The notes below the pieces were generated by a model. The model was given only the letters and a program-made list of their open reading frames with translations, had not been told where the DNA came from and searched no databases. From Rhodospirillales bacterium (GTDB lineage: Bacteria > Pseudomonadota > Alphaproteobacteria > UBA8366 > JADFVY01), in NCBI GenBank assembly GCA_020356105.1, contig CP070634.1, positions 2,491,452 to 2,555,451 on the forward strand: a stretch of 64,000 nt of DNA, written 5' to 3'. Positions 17,884 through 26,201 of this stretch are shown one piece after another. The position numbers were made by a program, and so were the translations under genes. Positions within the stretch are counted from its first letter, which is position 1. Every line of letters starts with the position of its first letter.

Positions 17884-18846
17884 TCATTCGCCCAGATCCG
17901 AAAGTCCCGCACAGATCGCCTCGAAGAAGCGCATGGCGGCCGGCGAGAGGCGACGGGCGCGCATGCAGCCGTGGATCAGACCTTGCCCCAGGTAATAGCG
18001 CGACGCCACGCCCGCCTCGCGCAGCCTGTGATGCCAAGCAGCGGCCTCGTCGCGCAGCGGATCGAGCTCGCAGGCGGCGATCATCGCCGGCGGCAGACCG
18101 GCGAGTTCCGCCGCCAGCAGCGGCGCGGCCAGGGGGTCCGAGATATCCTCGGGTTCTCTGCCCGTATAGAGCCGCAAATACGCGGCGATATCGCCGGTGC
18201 CCAGCCCCGGGGCGTCCGCGTTCTCGACGAAGGACGACAGGGAAAGATCGCAGCCCAGCGTCGGATAGATCAGCAGCTGCAGCGCCAGGGGCGGCCCGCC
18301 GGCATCACGGGCCTTCAGCGTCACTGCCGCTGCCAGCGCGGCCCCGGCGCTGTCGCCGCCGACGCCGAGGCGAGCCGGGTCGACGCCGTAATCGCCTGCA
18401 TGCGCGGCGATATGGCGAACCGCCGCGTCGCAGGCCTCGAACGGGACCGGATGGCGATGCTCCGGCGCCAGCGGATAGTCGACCGCGATAATGGCAACGC
18501 CCGCATTCCCCGCCATCCACGCGCAGTGATCGTCATGACTGTCGAGATCGCCCACGACCCAGCCGCCGCCGTGGAAATAGACCAGGCCGCCCATCTCCCC
18601 CTCCCCCGCCGGCCGGTAGACGCGGACCGGAATGCCCCCCCGCGGACCCGGGACGACACCGTCACGCACCGACAGTCCCCGCGGATGCGGCCCGGCGAAG
18701 GCGCGGCAAAGCGCGGTGAAGGCGCGGCGTTGCTGATCCACCGTCATCTCACCGCTGGTGTGCGAGAAAAGAGCCTCGGCGCGGGTCAGGTATTCGGCTA
18801 TGCCGGGCGCCAGCCGGTCGGCATATTTTTCAGGGACGGCCGTCAT
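17884..18846 (-). CDS. Alpha/beta hydrolase fold-3 (HSL-type) esterase
   Basis: 320 aa hormone-sensitive-lipase-type esterase. The oxyanion motif HGGGWVVGD begins at residue 92 and the nucleophile is Ser166 in GGDSAGAA. The family's Asp and His lie further on (ELDPLRDE, GLIHGC). There is no signal peptide, so it is cytoplasmic. Its start overlaps the stop of the thioesterase gene by 4 bp (ATGA), so the two are co-translated. In this carnitine-type locus it may cleave acylcarnitines or another ester to release substrate, but that is a guess from context. Confidence 0.85.
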   Translation of the reverse strand: MTAVPEKYADRLAPGIAEYLTRAEALFSHTSGEMTVDQQRRAFTALCRAFAGPHPRGLSVRDGVVPGPRGGIPVRVYRPAGEGEMGGLVYFHGGGWVVGDLDSHDDHCAWMAGNAGVAIIAVDYPLAPEHRHPVPFEACDAAVRHIAAHAGDYGVDPARLGVGGDSAGAALAAAVTLKARDAGGPPLALQLLIYPTLGCDLSLSSFVENADAPGLGTGDIAAYLRLYTGREPEDISDPLAAPLLAAELAGLPPAMIAACELDPLRDEAAAWHHRLREAGVASRYYLGQGLIHGCMRARRLSPAAMRFFEAICAGLSDLGE

Positions 18847-19331
18847 CGGCGCGCTCGCGGAAAGGCGATGCGGCGGCCGGCCTGCTCGGGCGCCGGCAGG
18901 TGCGCATGGGCCGCCTCTATCGCCATCAGCCGGTCGGCGATCTCCGGCGGGAACGGCGCCGAGCGCGGACCGCTCATATCTACATGCAGCAGCATGTGCT
19001 CACCGGTGGCGAGCAGGTCGCCGCTGTCGCCATGATACATGGCGTGAAACAGCCTGTAGCGCTTCTCGTCACGCCCCAGCAGCCGGGTTTCGATGCGCAC
19101 CGGCTCGCCCTCCGAGACTTCCCGCAGATACATTACATGCGTTTCCAGGGTATAGATCGAACTGTTGGTGCGCGCGCGATAGGCGGCATCCTGGCCGGAA
19201 TAGTCCATGAACGCGTCGGTCGCTTGGCTGAACAGGCGAACGTAATACGCCTCGTTCATATGGCCGTTGTAGTCCAGCCATTCCGACTTCACCGTGGCAC
19301 GGTAGAGGCAGAGCGGCGCATCGATGGTCAT
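18843..19331 (-). CDS. cdhB: Hotdog-fold thioesterase, probable betainyl-CoA thioesterase
   Basis: 162 aa from the ATG at 19331; a longer start at 19370 is possible. The 4-hydroxybenzoyl-CoA thioesterase type motif EWLDYNGHMNEAYYVRLF is near the N-terminus. Proteins of this type sit next to carnitine dehydrogenase and the dehydrocarnitine cleavage enzyme in known carnitine loci and hydrolyse betainyl-CoA to glycine betaine. Here it is divergent from those two genes across a 700-bp gap, so the same role is likely. The assignment rests on context and motif, not on a specific signature. Confidence 0.7.
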   Translation of the reverse strand: MTIDAPLCLYRATVKSEWLDYNGHMNEAYYVRLFSQATDAFMDYSGQDAAYRARTNSSIYTLETHVMYLREVSEGEPVRIETRLLGRDEKRYRLFHAMYHGDSGDLLATGEHMLLHVDMSGPRSAPFPPEIADRLMAIEAAHAHLPAPEQAGRRIAFPRARR

Positions 19332-19370
19332 CGCCTGGCACCCCGTCAAATCCGAGAGACGATAACGCAT

Positions 19371-20056
19371 GACCCGGCGGGCCGGGAAGGGTTTAGACCT
19401 GGGCGGCGTGCCGGGCTCGCCAATCGCGCCCTGCCGCAGATCGGGATATTGCTATCGGGAACCGGCGCTGGCTGAACATGCACCCCGCGGGGCGGACTGC
19501 CGCGCTAACAACGCGCAAATGAAAGGAGGCGCCAAGTGCTCAGACGCGGAGTCTTCGCATCGCACCCTCGCGGGCACATCCTGACGCCTCCTGAACCGTT
19601 CCGTCTGCAGAATTCTCGATCCGATTGGCCCGGAGGCCCTTCGCACCGGTCCACCTGCCGGCTTCCCGATCCACACGCCGTCCGGTCCTAGGACCGCGCG
19701 CCGTGCAGATATATGGTCGAATATTCTCCGGCTGAATACAATAAAAAAATCCATTTCAACTCAAATTTTCAGTGGATTATTTGGTGTGTAACTTGTGCAT
19801 AAATTTCTTTTTTCTGTGGAAAGCGTTCTGAATTTTCTGTGGGCAATATACCTTTATCGCTGCGTTTTCTGCGACTTGCGTGCCTCGCGGCTTTCCCGCA
19901 AACGGCGAGCGCCCGACGCCGCCGCGGCGCAGGCCGGCAACTCGCCGTCGCAAAAAAGCGTTCCCTGGTCGGTCGAACACAAATACCCTGATCACTGATC
20001 CGCCAAGATGCGCTTCGTGCAACGACGCGCCGGCCATCGCTGGAGGGAGGATTGCC
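19371..20056. other. Long AT-rich divergent intergenic region of the carnitine locus
   Basis: Nearly 690 bp between the two arms of the carnitine-type locus. No believable gene is seen. The middle part (about 19735-19860) is strikingly AT-rich and holds three copies of a TTTTC(A/T)GTGG sequence. Regulatory sites for both arms are expected here. No regulator gene lies next to it. Confidence 0.55.
19766..19842 (+). repeat. Three direct repeats TTTTC(A/T)GTGG
   Basis: Copies at 19766-19775, 19810-19819 and 19833-19842. Start-to-start distances are 44 and 23 bp, close to four and two helical turns, so a protein could bind all three on one face of the DNA. They lie in the AT-rich core of the divergent region before the carnitine genes. 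They may be activator sites. Confidence 0.4.
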
Positions 20057-20938
20057 ATGAACACGGACGTCATCATTGCCTGTGCCGTCACCGGGTCCGG
20101 CGACACCACCGGCAAGCATCCCGCCATTCCGGTGACCCCGGAGCAGATCGCCACCGCGGCGATCGAGGCGGCGAAGGCCGGTGCCGCGATCGCCCATTGC
20201 CACGTGCGCGAGCCGGACAGCGGCAAGCCGAGCCGTCGTGTCGAACTGTACGAGGAGGTGGTCGAGCGGATCCGCGCCAGTGATGTGGACGTTATCATCA
20301 ACCTGACCGCCGGCATGGGCGGCGACTACGTGCCCGATCCGGACGACCCGACCAAAGGCATCGAGGGGACCGATCTCGTCAATGCGCGCGAGCGTCTGGC
20401 CCATGTCGAGGCGATCCGGCCGGAGATCTGCTCGCTCGACTGCGGCTCGCTGAACTTCGGCGACAGCCTCTATATCAGCACGCCGTCGATGCTGCGCGAA
20501 ATGGCCAAACGTATCCAGGAGCTGGGCGTCAAGCCGGAGCTTGAGGTCTTCGAGATGGGCCATCTGCGCTTCGCCAACCAGCTGGTGGCCGAAGGCCTGG
20601 TCGAGGAGCCGCCGCTCTACCAGATCTGTCTCGGCATCCCTTGGGCCGCCCCGGCTGACGCCGATACCATGCGGATCATGCGCGACAAACTGCCGGACGG
20701 CGCCAACTGGTTTGCCTTCGGCATCGGCCGACACCAGATGCCGATGGCGGCGACCGCTGCGATTCTTGGCGGCAATGTGCGGGTCGGGCTCGAGGACAAC
20801 CTCTACCTCGACAAGGGCGTGTTCGCGACCAACGCACAGCTGGTCGAGCGCGCCCGCGAAATCGTCCGGCTGATGGGCGGCCGAACCCTCAGTCCCGGCG
20901 AGGCCCGCGAGACGCTGGGCCTCGAGCCCCGCAACTGA
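20057..20938 (+). CDS. cdhC: 3-Dehydrocarnitine cleavage enzyme (BKACE, DUF849 family)
   Basis: 293 aa beta-keto acid cleavage enzyme. The metal-binding histidines are in [13 protein letters not shown] (His47, His49) and the third ligand is the Glu of VGLEDNLYL. These enzymes transfer an acetyl group from acetyl-CoA onto the beta-keto acid. For dehydrocarnitine the products are betainyl-CoA and acetoacetate. The neighbouring carnitine dehydrogenase gene, 14 bp downstream, makes exactly that substrate, which is why this member of the large family is assigned to carnitine. A strong ribosome site GGAGGGAGG precedes the ATG. Confidence 0.85.
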   Translation: MNTDVIIACAVTGSGDTTGKHPAIPVTPEQIATAAIEAAKAGAAIAHCHVREPDSGKPSRRVELYEEVVERIRASDVDVIINLTAGMGGDYVPDPDDPTKGIEGTDLVNARERLAHVEAIRPEICSLDCGSLNFGDSLYISTPSMLREMAKRIQELGVKPELEVFEMGHLRFANQLVAEGLVEEPPLYQICLGIPWAAPADADTMRIMRDKLPDGANWFAFGIGRHQMPMAATAAILGGNVRVGLEDNLYLDKGVFATNAQLVERAREIVRLMGGRTLSPGEARETLGLEPRN

Positions 20939-20952
20939 CAGGAGACAGGAAC

Positions 20953-21942
20953 ATGTCCCGGATCACTCGCCTGGCCATTATCGGCACGGGCGTGATCGGT
21001 GCCGGCTGGGCGGCACGCTGCCTGGTGCGCGGCATCGACATTAGCGCCAGCGATCCAGCCCCGGACGCCGAGGCCAAGCTGCGCGCCGCGTTGCAGAATG
21101 CCCGCCCGGCCGCCGCGAAACTGTATGGATCAGACGCCGTCGCGCCCGGCAACCTGACCTTTGCCGACAGCGTCGAGGCGGCGGTGGATGGCGCGGGATT
21201 CGTGCAGGAGAGCGCGCCCGAGCGCGAGGATCTGAAACGCGAACTCCATGCCCGGATTGATGCCGTCGCCCCGCCCGAGGTAATTATCGCCTCCTCCTCT
21301 TCCGGCCTTCTGCCGACACACATACAGGCGGACTGCCGGCACCCCGAGCGCATCGTCATCGGCCATCCCTTCAACCCCGTCTATCTGCTGCCGCTCTGCG
21401 AGGTGGTCGGCGGCGAAAAGACGGCACCCGAGACAATCGAGCGGGCCTGTGCCTTCTACCGTTCGATCGGCATGCATGCGCTGCACGTGCGCACCGAGAT
21501 CGAGGGGTATCTTTCCGACCGGCTGCAGGAGGCGGTGTGGCGGGAGATCCTACATCTGGTCAAGGACGGCGTGGCGACGACCGGCGAGCTGGACGACGCC
21601 ATCCGCTACGGCCCCGGGCTGCGCTGGGCCTTCATGGGCACCAACCTGATCTTCCACATGGCTGGCGGCGATTCCGGCATGCGCCATATGCTGCACCAGT
21701 TCGGTCCGGCCCTGAAGCTGCCCTGGACCAAGCTGGAGGCGCCAGAGCTGACCGACGCGCTGATCGACCGCATGGTCGCCGGCACCGAAGCGCAGGCCGA
21801 GGGACGGACCGTCAAGGAGCTGGAACGGCTGCGCGACAACTGCCTGATCGACATCATGCGCGCACTGGAGAAGTACGACATCGGCGCCGGCCAGGTGCTG
21901 GGCGAGGATGCCGCACGGCGCAAGACGGGAGGTGGATCGTGA
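20953..21942 (+). CDS. cdhA: L-carnitine 3-dehydrogenase
   Basis: 329 aa NAD-dependent dehydrogenase of the 3-hydroxyacyl-CoA dehydrogenase family. The NAD loop GTGVIGAGWAA is at residues 10-20. HPFNPVYLLPLCEVVGGEKT is the stretch that marks carnitine dehydrogenases within the family, in place of the CoA-enzyme version HFFNPP seen in the beta-oxidation protein of this window. It oxidises L-carnitine to 3-dehydrocarnitine, which the upstream BKACE gene product then cleaves. It ends just before a REP-like repeat pair. Confidence 0.87.
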   Translation: MSRITRLAIIGTGVIGAGWAARCLVRGIDISASDPAPDAEAKLRAALQNARPAAAKLYGSDAVAPGNLTFADSVEAAVDGAGFVQESAPEREDLKRELHARIDAVAPPEVIIASSSSGLLPTHIQADCRHPERIVIGHPFNPVYLLPLCEVVGGEKTAPETIERACAFYRSIGMHALHVRTEIEGYLSDRLQEAVWREILHLVKDGVATTGELDDAIRYGPGLRWAFMGTNLIFHMAGGDSGMRHMLHQFGPALKLPWTKLEAPELTDALIDRMVAGTEAQAEGRTVKELERLRDNCLIDIMRALEKYDIGAGQVLGEDAARRKTGGGS

Positions 21943-21953
21943 TCGCGGCGCGA

Positions 21954-22055
21954 CCTCATGCTTCGAGATGCTCCTTTCGGCACTCCTCAGCACGGGGCTC
22001 CGCCGTCCGCGTCCTCATCCTGAGGAGCGGCGAAGCCGCGTCTCGAAGGGTGAGG
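21954..22055. repeat. REP-like repeat pair (inverted)
   Basis: Two related palindromic units of about 43 bp facing each other: 21954-21996 (starting CCTCATGCTTCGAGA) and 22013-22055 (starting CCTCATCCTGAGGAG and ending TCTCGAAGGGTGAGG). Each can fold into a hairpin. Closely similar palindromes are scattered through many alphaproteobacterial genomes. Another copy lies at 29741-29783. The pair sits between the carnitine dehydrogenase and acyl-CoA dehydrogenase genes and may trim or separate the two parts of the transcript. Confidence 0.75.
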
Positions 22056-22093
22056 TCGCTCGGCCGGCACTGCGATAGCAACGGAGGGGCCCA

Positions 22094-23254
22094 ATGGATT
22101 TCGGATTGACCGAAGAACACAAGATGGTGGTCGAGACGGTCCGCGCGTTCGTCGAGGCCGAACTGTACCCGCTCGAGGCCGAGCTGGAGCGCAGCGGTGA
22201 ATTGCCGCGCAAGGCCGGTCGCGAGATCCAGGACAAGGTGCTGGCGATGGGCTTCTACGCCCCGAATATCCCCGAGGAATTTGGCGGCGGCGGGCTCGAC
22301 AACCTGACCTTCGCGCTCTTGGAGCGCGAGCTTGGACGGACCTCGATGGGCCTCAACCACTGGTGGGGGCGGCCGTCCAACATCCTGTGCGCCGGCACGT
22401 TGGAGCAGCGGGAGCGCTATCTCATCCCCTGCGTGAAGGGCGAGAAGATGGACGCGCTGGCGATGACCGAGCCGGACGCGGGATCGGATGTACGGGGCAT
22501 GAAATGCACCGCCCGTCGCGACGGCGGCGACTGGGTGATCAACGGCACCAAGCATTTCATCAGCCATGCCGATATCGCCGACTTCGTCATCACCTTCATC
22601 GCCACCGGCGAGGAGGAGACGCCGCGGGGCATGAAGAAGCGCATCACCTGTTTCCTGATCGACCGCGGCACCCCGGGCTTCGAGATCCGGCCGGGCTACA
22701 ATTCGGTCTCGCATCGCGGCTATCACAACTGCATCCTCGACTTCGACGACTGCCGGGTGCCGGACCACCAGATCCTCGGCGAAGAAGGCAAGGGCTTCGA
22801 GGTCGCCAATGACTGGCTCTATGCGACACGGATCACGGTGGCGACAATGTGCGTCGGCCGGGCCCGCCGGGTTTTCGAGATGGCCGCGGAATGGTGCGCG
22901 ACCCGCAAGCAGTTCGGCCAGACCATCGGCAAGTTCCAGGGGACGTCCTTCAAACTCGCCGACATGATCACCGAAATCGACGCCGCTGACTGGCTGACCC
23001 TGGCCGCGGCCTGGAAGCTCGACCAGGGACAGGACGCCAACCGCGAGATCGCCTCGGCCAAGCTCTATGCCTCGGAGATGCTGGCCCGCGTCACCGACCA
23101 GGCGATCCAGATCCATGGCGGCATGGGACTGATGGACGATTTGCCGCTGGAGCGGTTCTGGCGCGACGCGCGCGTCGAGCGGATCTGGGACGGCACCTCG
23201 GAAATTCAGCGCCACATCATCTCGCGCGCCATCCTGCGCCCGCTGGAGACCTGA
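22094..23254 (+). CDS. Acyl-CoA dehydrogenase, probably gamma-butyrobetainyl-CoA dehydrogenase
   Basis: 386 aa flavoprotein of normal acyl-CoA dehydrogenase length. MTEPDAGSDVRG and the C-terminal QIHGGMGLMDD and RIWDGTSEIQR are family motifs. In the last motif an Asp (D366) stands where many relatives have the catalytic Glu of YEGT. The gene lies between carnitine dehydrogenase and a CoA ligase plus a CaiD-like hydratase, so the most economical substrate is gamma-butyrobetainyl-CoA, giving crotonobetainyl-CoA. This is inferred from context; sequence alone gives only the family. Confidence 0.82.
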   Translation: MDFGLTEEHKMVVETVRAFVEAELYPLEAELERSGELPRKAGREIQDKVLAMGFYAPNIPEEFGGGGLDNLTFALLERELGRTSMGLNHWWGRPSNILCAGTLEQRERYLIPCVKGEKMDALAMTEPDAGSDVRGMKCTARRDGGDWVINGTKHFISHADIADFVITFIATGEEETPRGMKKRITCFLIDRGTPGFEIRPGYNSVSHRGYHNCILDFDDCRVPDHQILGEEGKGFEVANDWLYATRITVATMCVGRARRVFEMAAEWCATRKQFGQTIGKFQGTSFKLADMITEIDAADWLTLAAAWKLDQGQDANREIASAKLYASEMLARVTDQAIQIHGGMGLMDDLPLERFWRDARVERIWDGTSEIQRHIISRAILRPLET

Positions 23255-23259
23255 CCCGC

Positions 23260-25341
23260 ATGACCGCCGGCGCCCTACAGCGGCTGCTGCGCCCGGCGAC
23301 CCTCGCCGTGATCGGCGGGCGCGAGGCTGCCGAGGTCATCCATCAATGCGACAAGCTGGGCTTCGCCGGCACGATCTGGCCGGTCAGCCCCAAGCGCGAC
23401 AGCATCGCCGGGCGCGAATGCCACAAGCGGCTGGAGGACCTGCCCGGCGCCCCCGATGCCGCCTTCATCGCCATCCCCGCCGAGCCGACCATCGAGGCGG
23501 TCGAGATCCTCGCCGCCATGGGCGCCGGCGGCGCCGTCTGCTACGCCTCCGGCTTCCGCGAGGTGGCCGCGGACGGGATCGCGAGGCAGGATCGGCTGGT
23601 CGCCGCCGCCGGCGGCATGCCGATCCTCGGTCCGAACTGTTACGGCTTCGTCAATTATCTCGACGGCGCTGCCCTGTGGCCCGACCAGCACGGCGGCGAG
23701 CGGGTCGCCCGCGGCGTCGCCATCGTCACGCAAAGCGGCAATATGGGCTTGAATCTCACCATGCAGCAGCGCTCGCTGCCGCTGGCCCACCTCATCACCC
23801 TCGGCAACCAGGCCATCATCGGCATGCCGGAATGCATCGCGGCGCTTATCGAGGACGAGCGGGTGACCGCGATCGGCTTGCATATCGAGGGACTCGCCGA
23901 CCTCGCCGCCTTCGAGCGCGCGGTCGCTCTGTCCCGCGGTCGCGGCCTGCCGGTGGTCGCGCTGAAGACCGGTCGCTCGGTGACCGGGGCGGAGATCGCG
24001 CTCAGCCATACCGCCTCGCTGGCCGGCCCGGACGGTCTGTACGACGCCTTCTTCGAGCGCCTTGGCGTCGCTCGGGTGCATTCGGTGCCGGAGTTCCTCG
24101 AGACCTTGAAGTTCTTGTCCATCGCTGGCCCGCTTGCGGGCAGCCGGATCGCGTCGATGAGCTGCTCCGGCGGCGAGGCCTCGCTGATCGCCGACATGGC
24201 CGAGGGCCGCGACATCACCTTCCCGCCGATGACCGAAACGCACCGCGCTGAAGTCGCCGCCACCCTGAATTCGCTGGTTCGCGTTTCCAATCCGCTCGAC
24301 TACCACACCTTCATCTGGGGTGACGAGGAACGCCAGACCGAGACCTTCACCGCGATGCTGCGCGGCCGCTACGACCTGTCGCTGCTGATCCTCGACTTCC
24401 CGCGGCCCGACCGCTGCCTGCCCGACGACTGGTGGCGCACGGTCAACGCCATCGTCAACGCCGCCCGCCGCACGGGCCAACGCGCCGCCGTCGTCGCCTC
24501 GCTGCCGGAATGCCTGCCCGAGGAGGTGCGCAGCTATCTAATCGAGCAGGGGGTGGCGCCGCTGCAGGGGATGGCCGAGACGCTCACCGCGATCGAGGCG
24601 GCCGCGCGCATCGGCCGCGCCATGGCTGACGGCGACCCCCCGGCCCTGCTGCGCCCCGGCCCCGTCGCCGATGCCGGCAGCCGCGTCCGTGACGAATGGG
24701 AATCAAAGCGTCTGCTTGCCGCGCACGGGCTCACGGTGCCCGAGGGCGCGCTGGTCGCCTCTCCGGCCGAGGCGGTGGCGACGGCCGAGGCCTTCGGTTA
24801 TCCGGTTGCAGTCAAGGCGGTCTCGGCCGCGATGGTGCACAAGACGGAGCACGGCGCCATCGCCCTCAACCTCATCGATGCCGACGCGGTGCAGGCGGCG
24901 GCGGAGCGGATGGCGATGCTGTCGGACCGCATCCTCGTCGAGCGCATGGTCACCGACGGCATCGCCGAGTTGATCATCGGCATCGACCGGGATGCGCAGT
25001 TCGGCCCGTATCTCGTGGTCGGCTTCGGCGGCATCCTCGTGGAGGCGATCAGCGACAGCCACACCCTGCTGCTGCCGACCACGCGCGAGCAGGTGCTGGC
25101 GGCGCTCGGGGCGCTGAAGACGGCGCCGATGCTGGATGGCTATCGCGGCCTGCCGCCGGCCGACAAGGGGGCCGCGGTCGATGCCGTCCTGGCCGTCGCG
25201 GCTTTTGCCGCCGACCACGCCGACAGCATCCTCGAGCTCGACGTCAACCCGCTAATCGTGCGCGCGCAGGGTCTCGGCGCCGTCGTCGCCGACGCCATGA
25301 TCCGCGTCGCCGAACCGGACCAAGGAGGATGCAAGCCATGA
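23260..25341 (+). CDS. ADP-forming acyl-CoA synthetase, probable gamma-butyrobetaine/carnitine-CoA ligase
   Basis: 693 aa protein of the NDP-forming acetyl-CoA synthetase family: CoA-binding Rossmann domain (1-130), two succinyl-CoA-ligase-like domains (about 140-440) and a C-terminal ATP-grasp domain (about 470-690, AVKAVSAAMVHKTEHGA). The phosphorylated histidine is probably that of ALSHTASLAGPDG. These enzymes make acyl-CoA from acid, ATP and CoA, releasing ADP. It starts 5 bp after the dehydrogenase and overlaps the hydratase gene by 4 bp, so it probably activates gamma-butyrobetaine or carnitine. Classical carnitine operons use the AMP-forming CaiC instead. Confidence 0.85.
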   Translation: MTAGALQRLLRPATLAVIGGREAAEVIHQCDKLGFAGTIWPVSPKRDSIAGRECHKRLEDLPGAPDAAFIAIPAEPTIEAVEILAAMGAGGAVCYASGFREVAADGIARQDRLVAAAGGMPILGPNCYGFVNYLDGAALWPDQHGGERVARGVAIVTQSGNMGLNLTMQQRSLPLAHLITLGNQAIIGMPECIAALIEDERVTAIGLHIEGLADLAAFERAVALSRGRGLPVVALKTGRSVTGAEIALSHTASLAGPDGLYDAFFERLGVARVHSVPEFLETLKFLSIAGPLAGSRIASMSCSGGEASLIADMAEGRDITFPPMTETHRAEVAATLNSLVRVSNPLDYHTFIWGDEERQTETFTAMLRGRYDLSLLILDFPRPDRCLPDDWWRTVNAIVNAARRTGQRAAVVASLPECLPEEVRSYLIEQGVAPLQGMAETLTAIEAAARIGRAMADGDPPALLRPGPVADAGSRVRDEWESKRLLAAHGLTVPEGALVASPAEAVATAEAFGYPVAVKAVSAAMVHKTEHGAIALNLIDADAVQAAAERMAMLSDRILVERMVTDGIAELIIGIDRDAQFGPYLVVGFGGILVEAISDSHTLLLPTTREQVLAALGALKTAPMLDGYRGLPPADKGAAVDAVLAVAAFAADHADSILELDVNPLIVRAQGLGAVVADAMIRVAEPDQGGCKP

Positions 25342-26120
25342 CCAGACCGGTGATCATCGAGCGCCGCGGCGCGGTGCTGGAGGTGACGCTCGACCGGCCC
25401 AAGGCCAACGCCATCGACGCCGCCACCAGCCGCATCATGGGCGAGGTCTTCGCCGGCTTCCGCGACGATAGGGACCTGCGCGTCGCCATCCTGACCGGCG
25501 GCGGCGAGCGCTTCTTCAGCGCCGGCTGGGACCTCAAGGCCGCGGCGGCGGGCGAGGCGCCGGATGCCGACTACGGCGTCGGTGGTTTCGGCGGGCTGCA
25601 GGAGCTGCCGGGTCTCAACAAGCCGGTCATTGCCGCCGTCAACGGCATGGCGCTGGGCGGCGGCTTCGAGCTGATGATGTCCTGCGACATCATCCTTGCC
25701 GCCGAGGCCGCGACCTTCGCGCTGCCGGAGATCCGCTCCGGCACCATCGCCGATGCCGCCACCGTCAAGCTGCCGCGGCGCATCCCCTGGCACGTCGCGA
25801 TGGAGCTCCTGTTCACCGGCCGCTGGATGAACGCCGCCGAGGCCAAGCATTGGGGCCTCGTCAACGAGATCGTGCCGGCCGGCGACCTCATGAGCCGGGC
25901 CCGCGAGGTCGCCGCCCTGCTGGCGAGCGGCCCGCCGCTGGTCTACGCCGCGATCAAGGAGGTCGACCGCGAGACCGCGCATCTGCCGATCCAAAAAGCG
26001 ATGGACCTGATCACCGGCCGGAAACTCAAAACCATCGAGACCCTCTATTCGAGCGAGGACCAGCTGGAAGGCGCTCGCGCCTTTGCCGAAAAACGCGACC
26101 CGGTCTGGAAGGGGCGATGA
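25338..26120 (+). CDS. caiD: Crotonobetainyl-CoA hydratase / carnitinyl-CoA dehydratase (CaiD-like)
   Basis: 260 aa crotonase. The stretch FFSAGWDLKAAAAGEAPDAD and the following GGFGGL, KPVIAAVNGMALGGGFEL are strongly CaiD-like, more so than a general enoyl-CoA hydratase. It interconverts crotonobetainyl-CoA and carnitinyl-CoA. The second ATG (25338) is used because AAGGAGG lies 9 nt upstream and it overlaps the ligase stop (ATGA). The segment after FALPE reads IRSGTIADAAT, which differs from the PDSGG loop common in the family. It is the last gene of the arm. Confidence 0.87.
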   Translation: MTRPVIIERRGAVLEVTLDRPKANAIDAATSRIMGEVFAGFRDDRDLRVAILTGGGERFFSAGWDLKAAAAGEAPDADYGVGGFGGLQELPGLNKPVIAAVNGMALGGGFELMMSCDIILAAEAATFALPEIRSGTIADAATVKLPRRIPWHVAMELLFTGRWMNAAEAKHWGLVNEIVPAGDLMSRAREVAALLASGPPLVYAAIKEVDRETAHLPIQKAMDLITGRKLKTIETLYSSEDQLEGARAFAEKRDPVWKGR

Positions 26121-26201
26121 CGGCCGCCCGTGCCGAGCGATTCCATGCAGCGGCATTTTCTGGGGGTTTGCGCCGGTTGGCGATGCCCCCTCCCAGACGC
26201 C

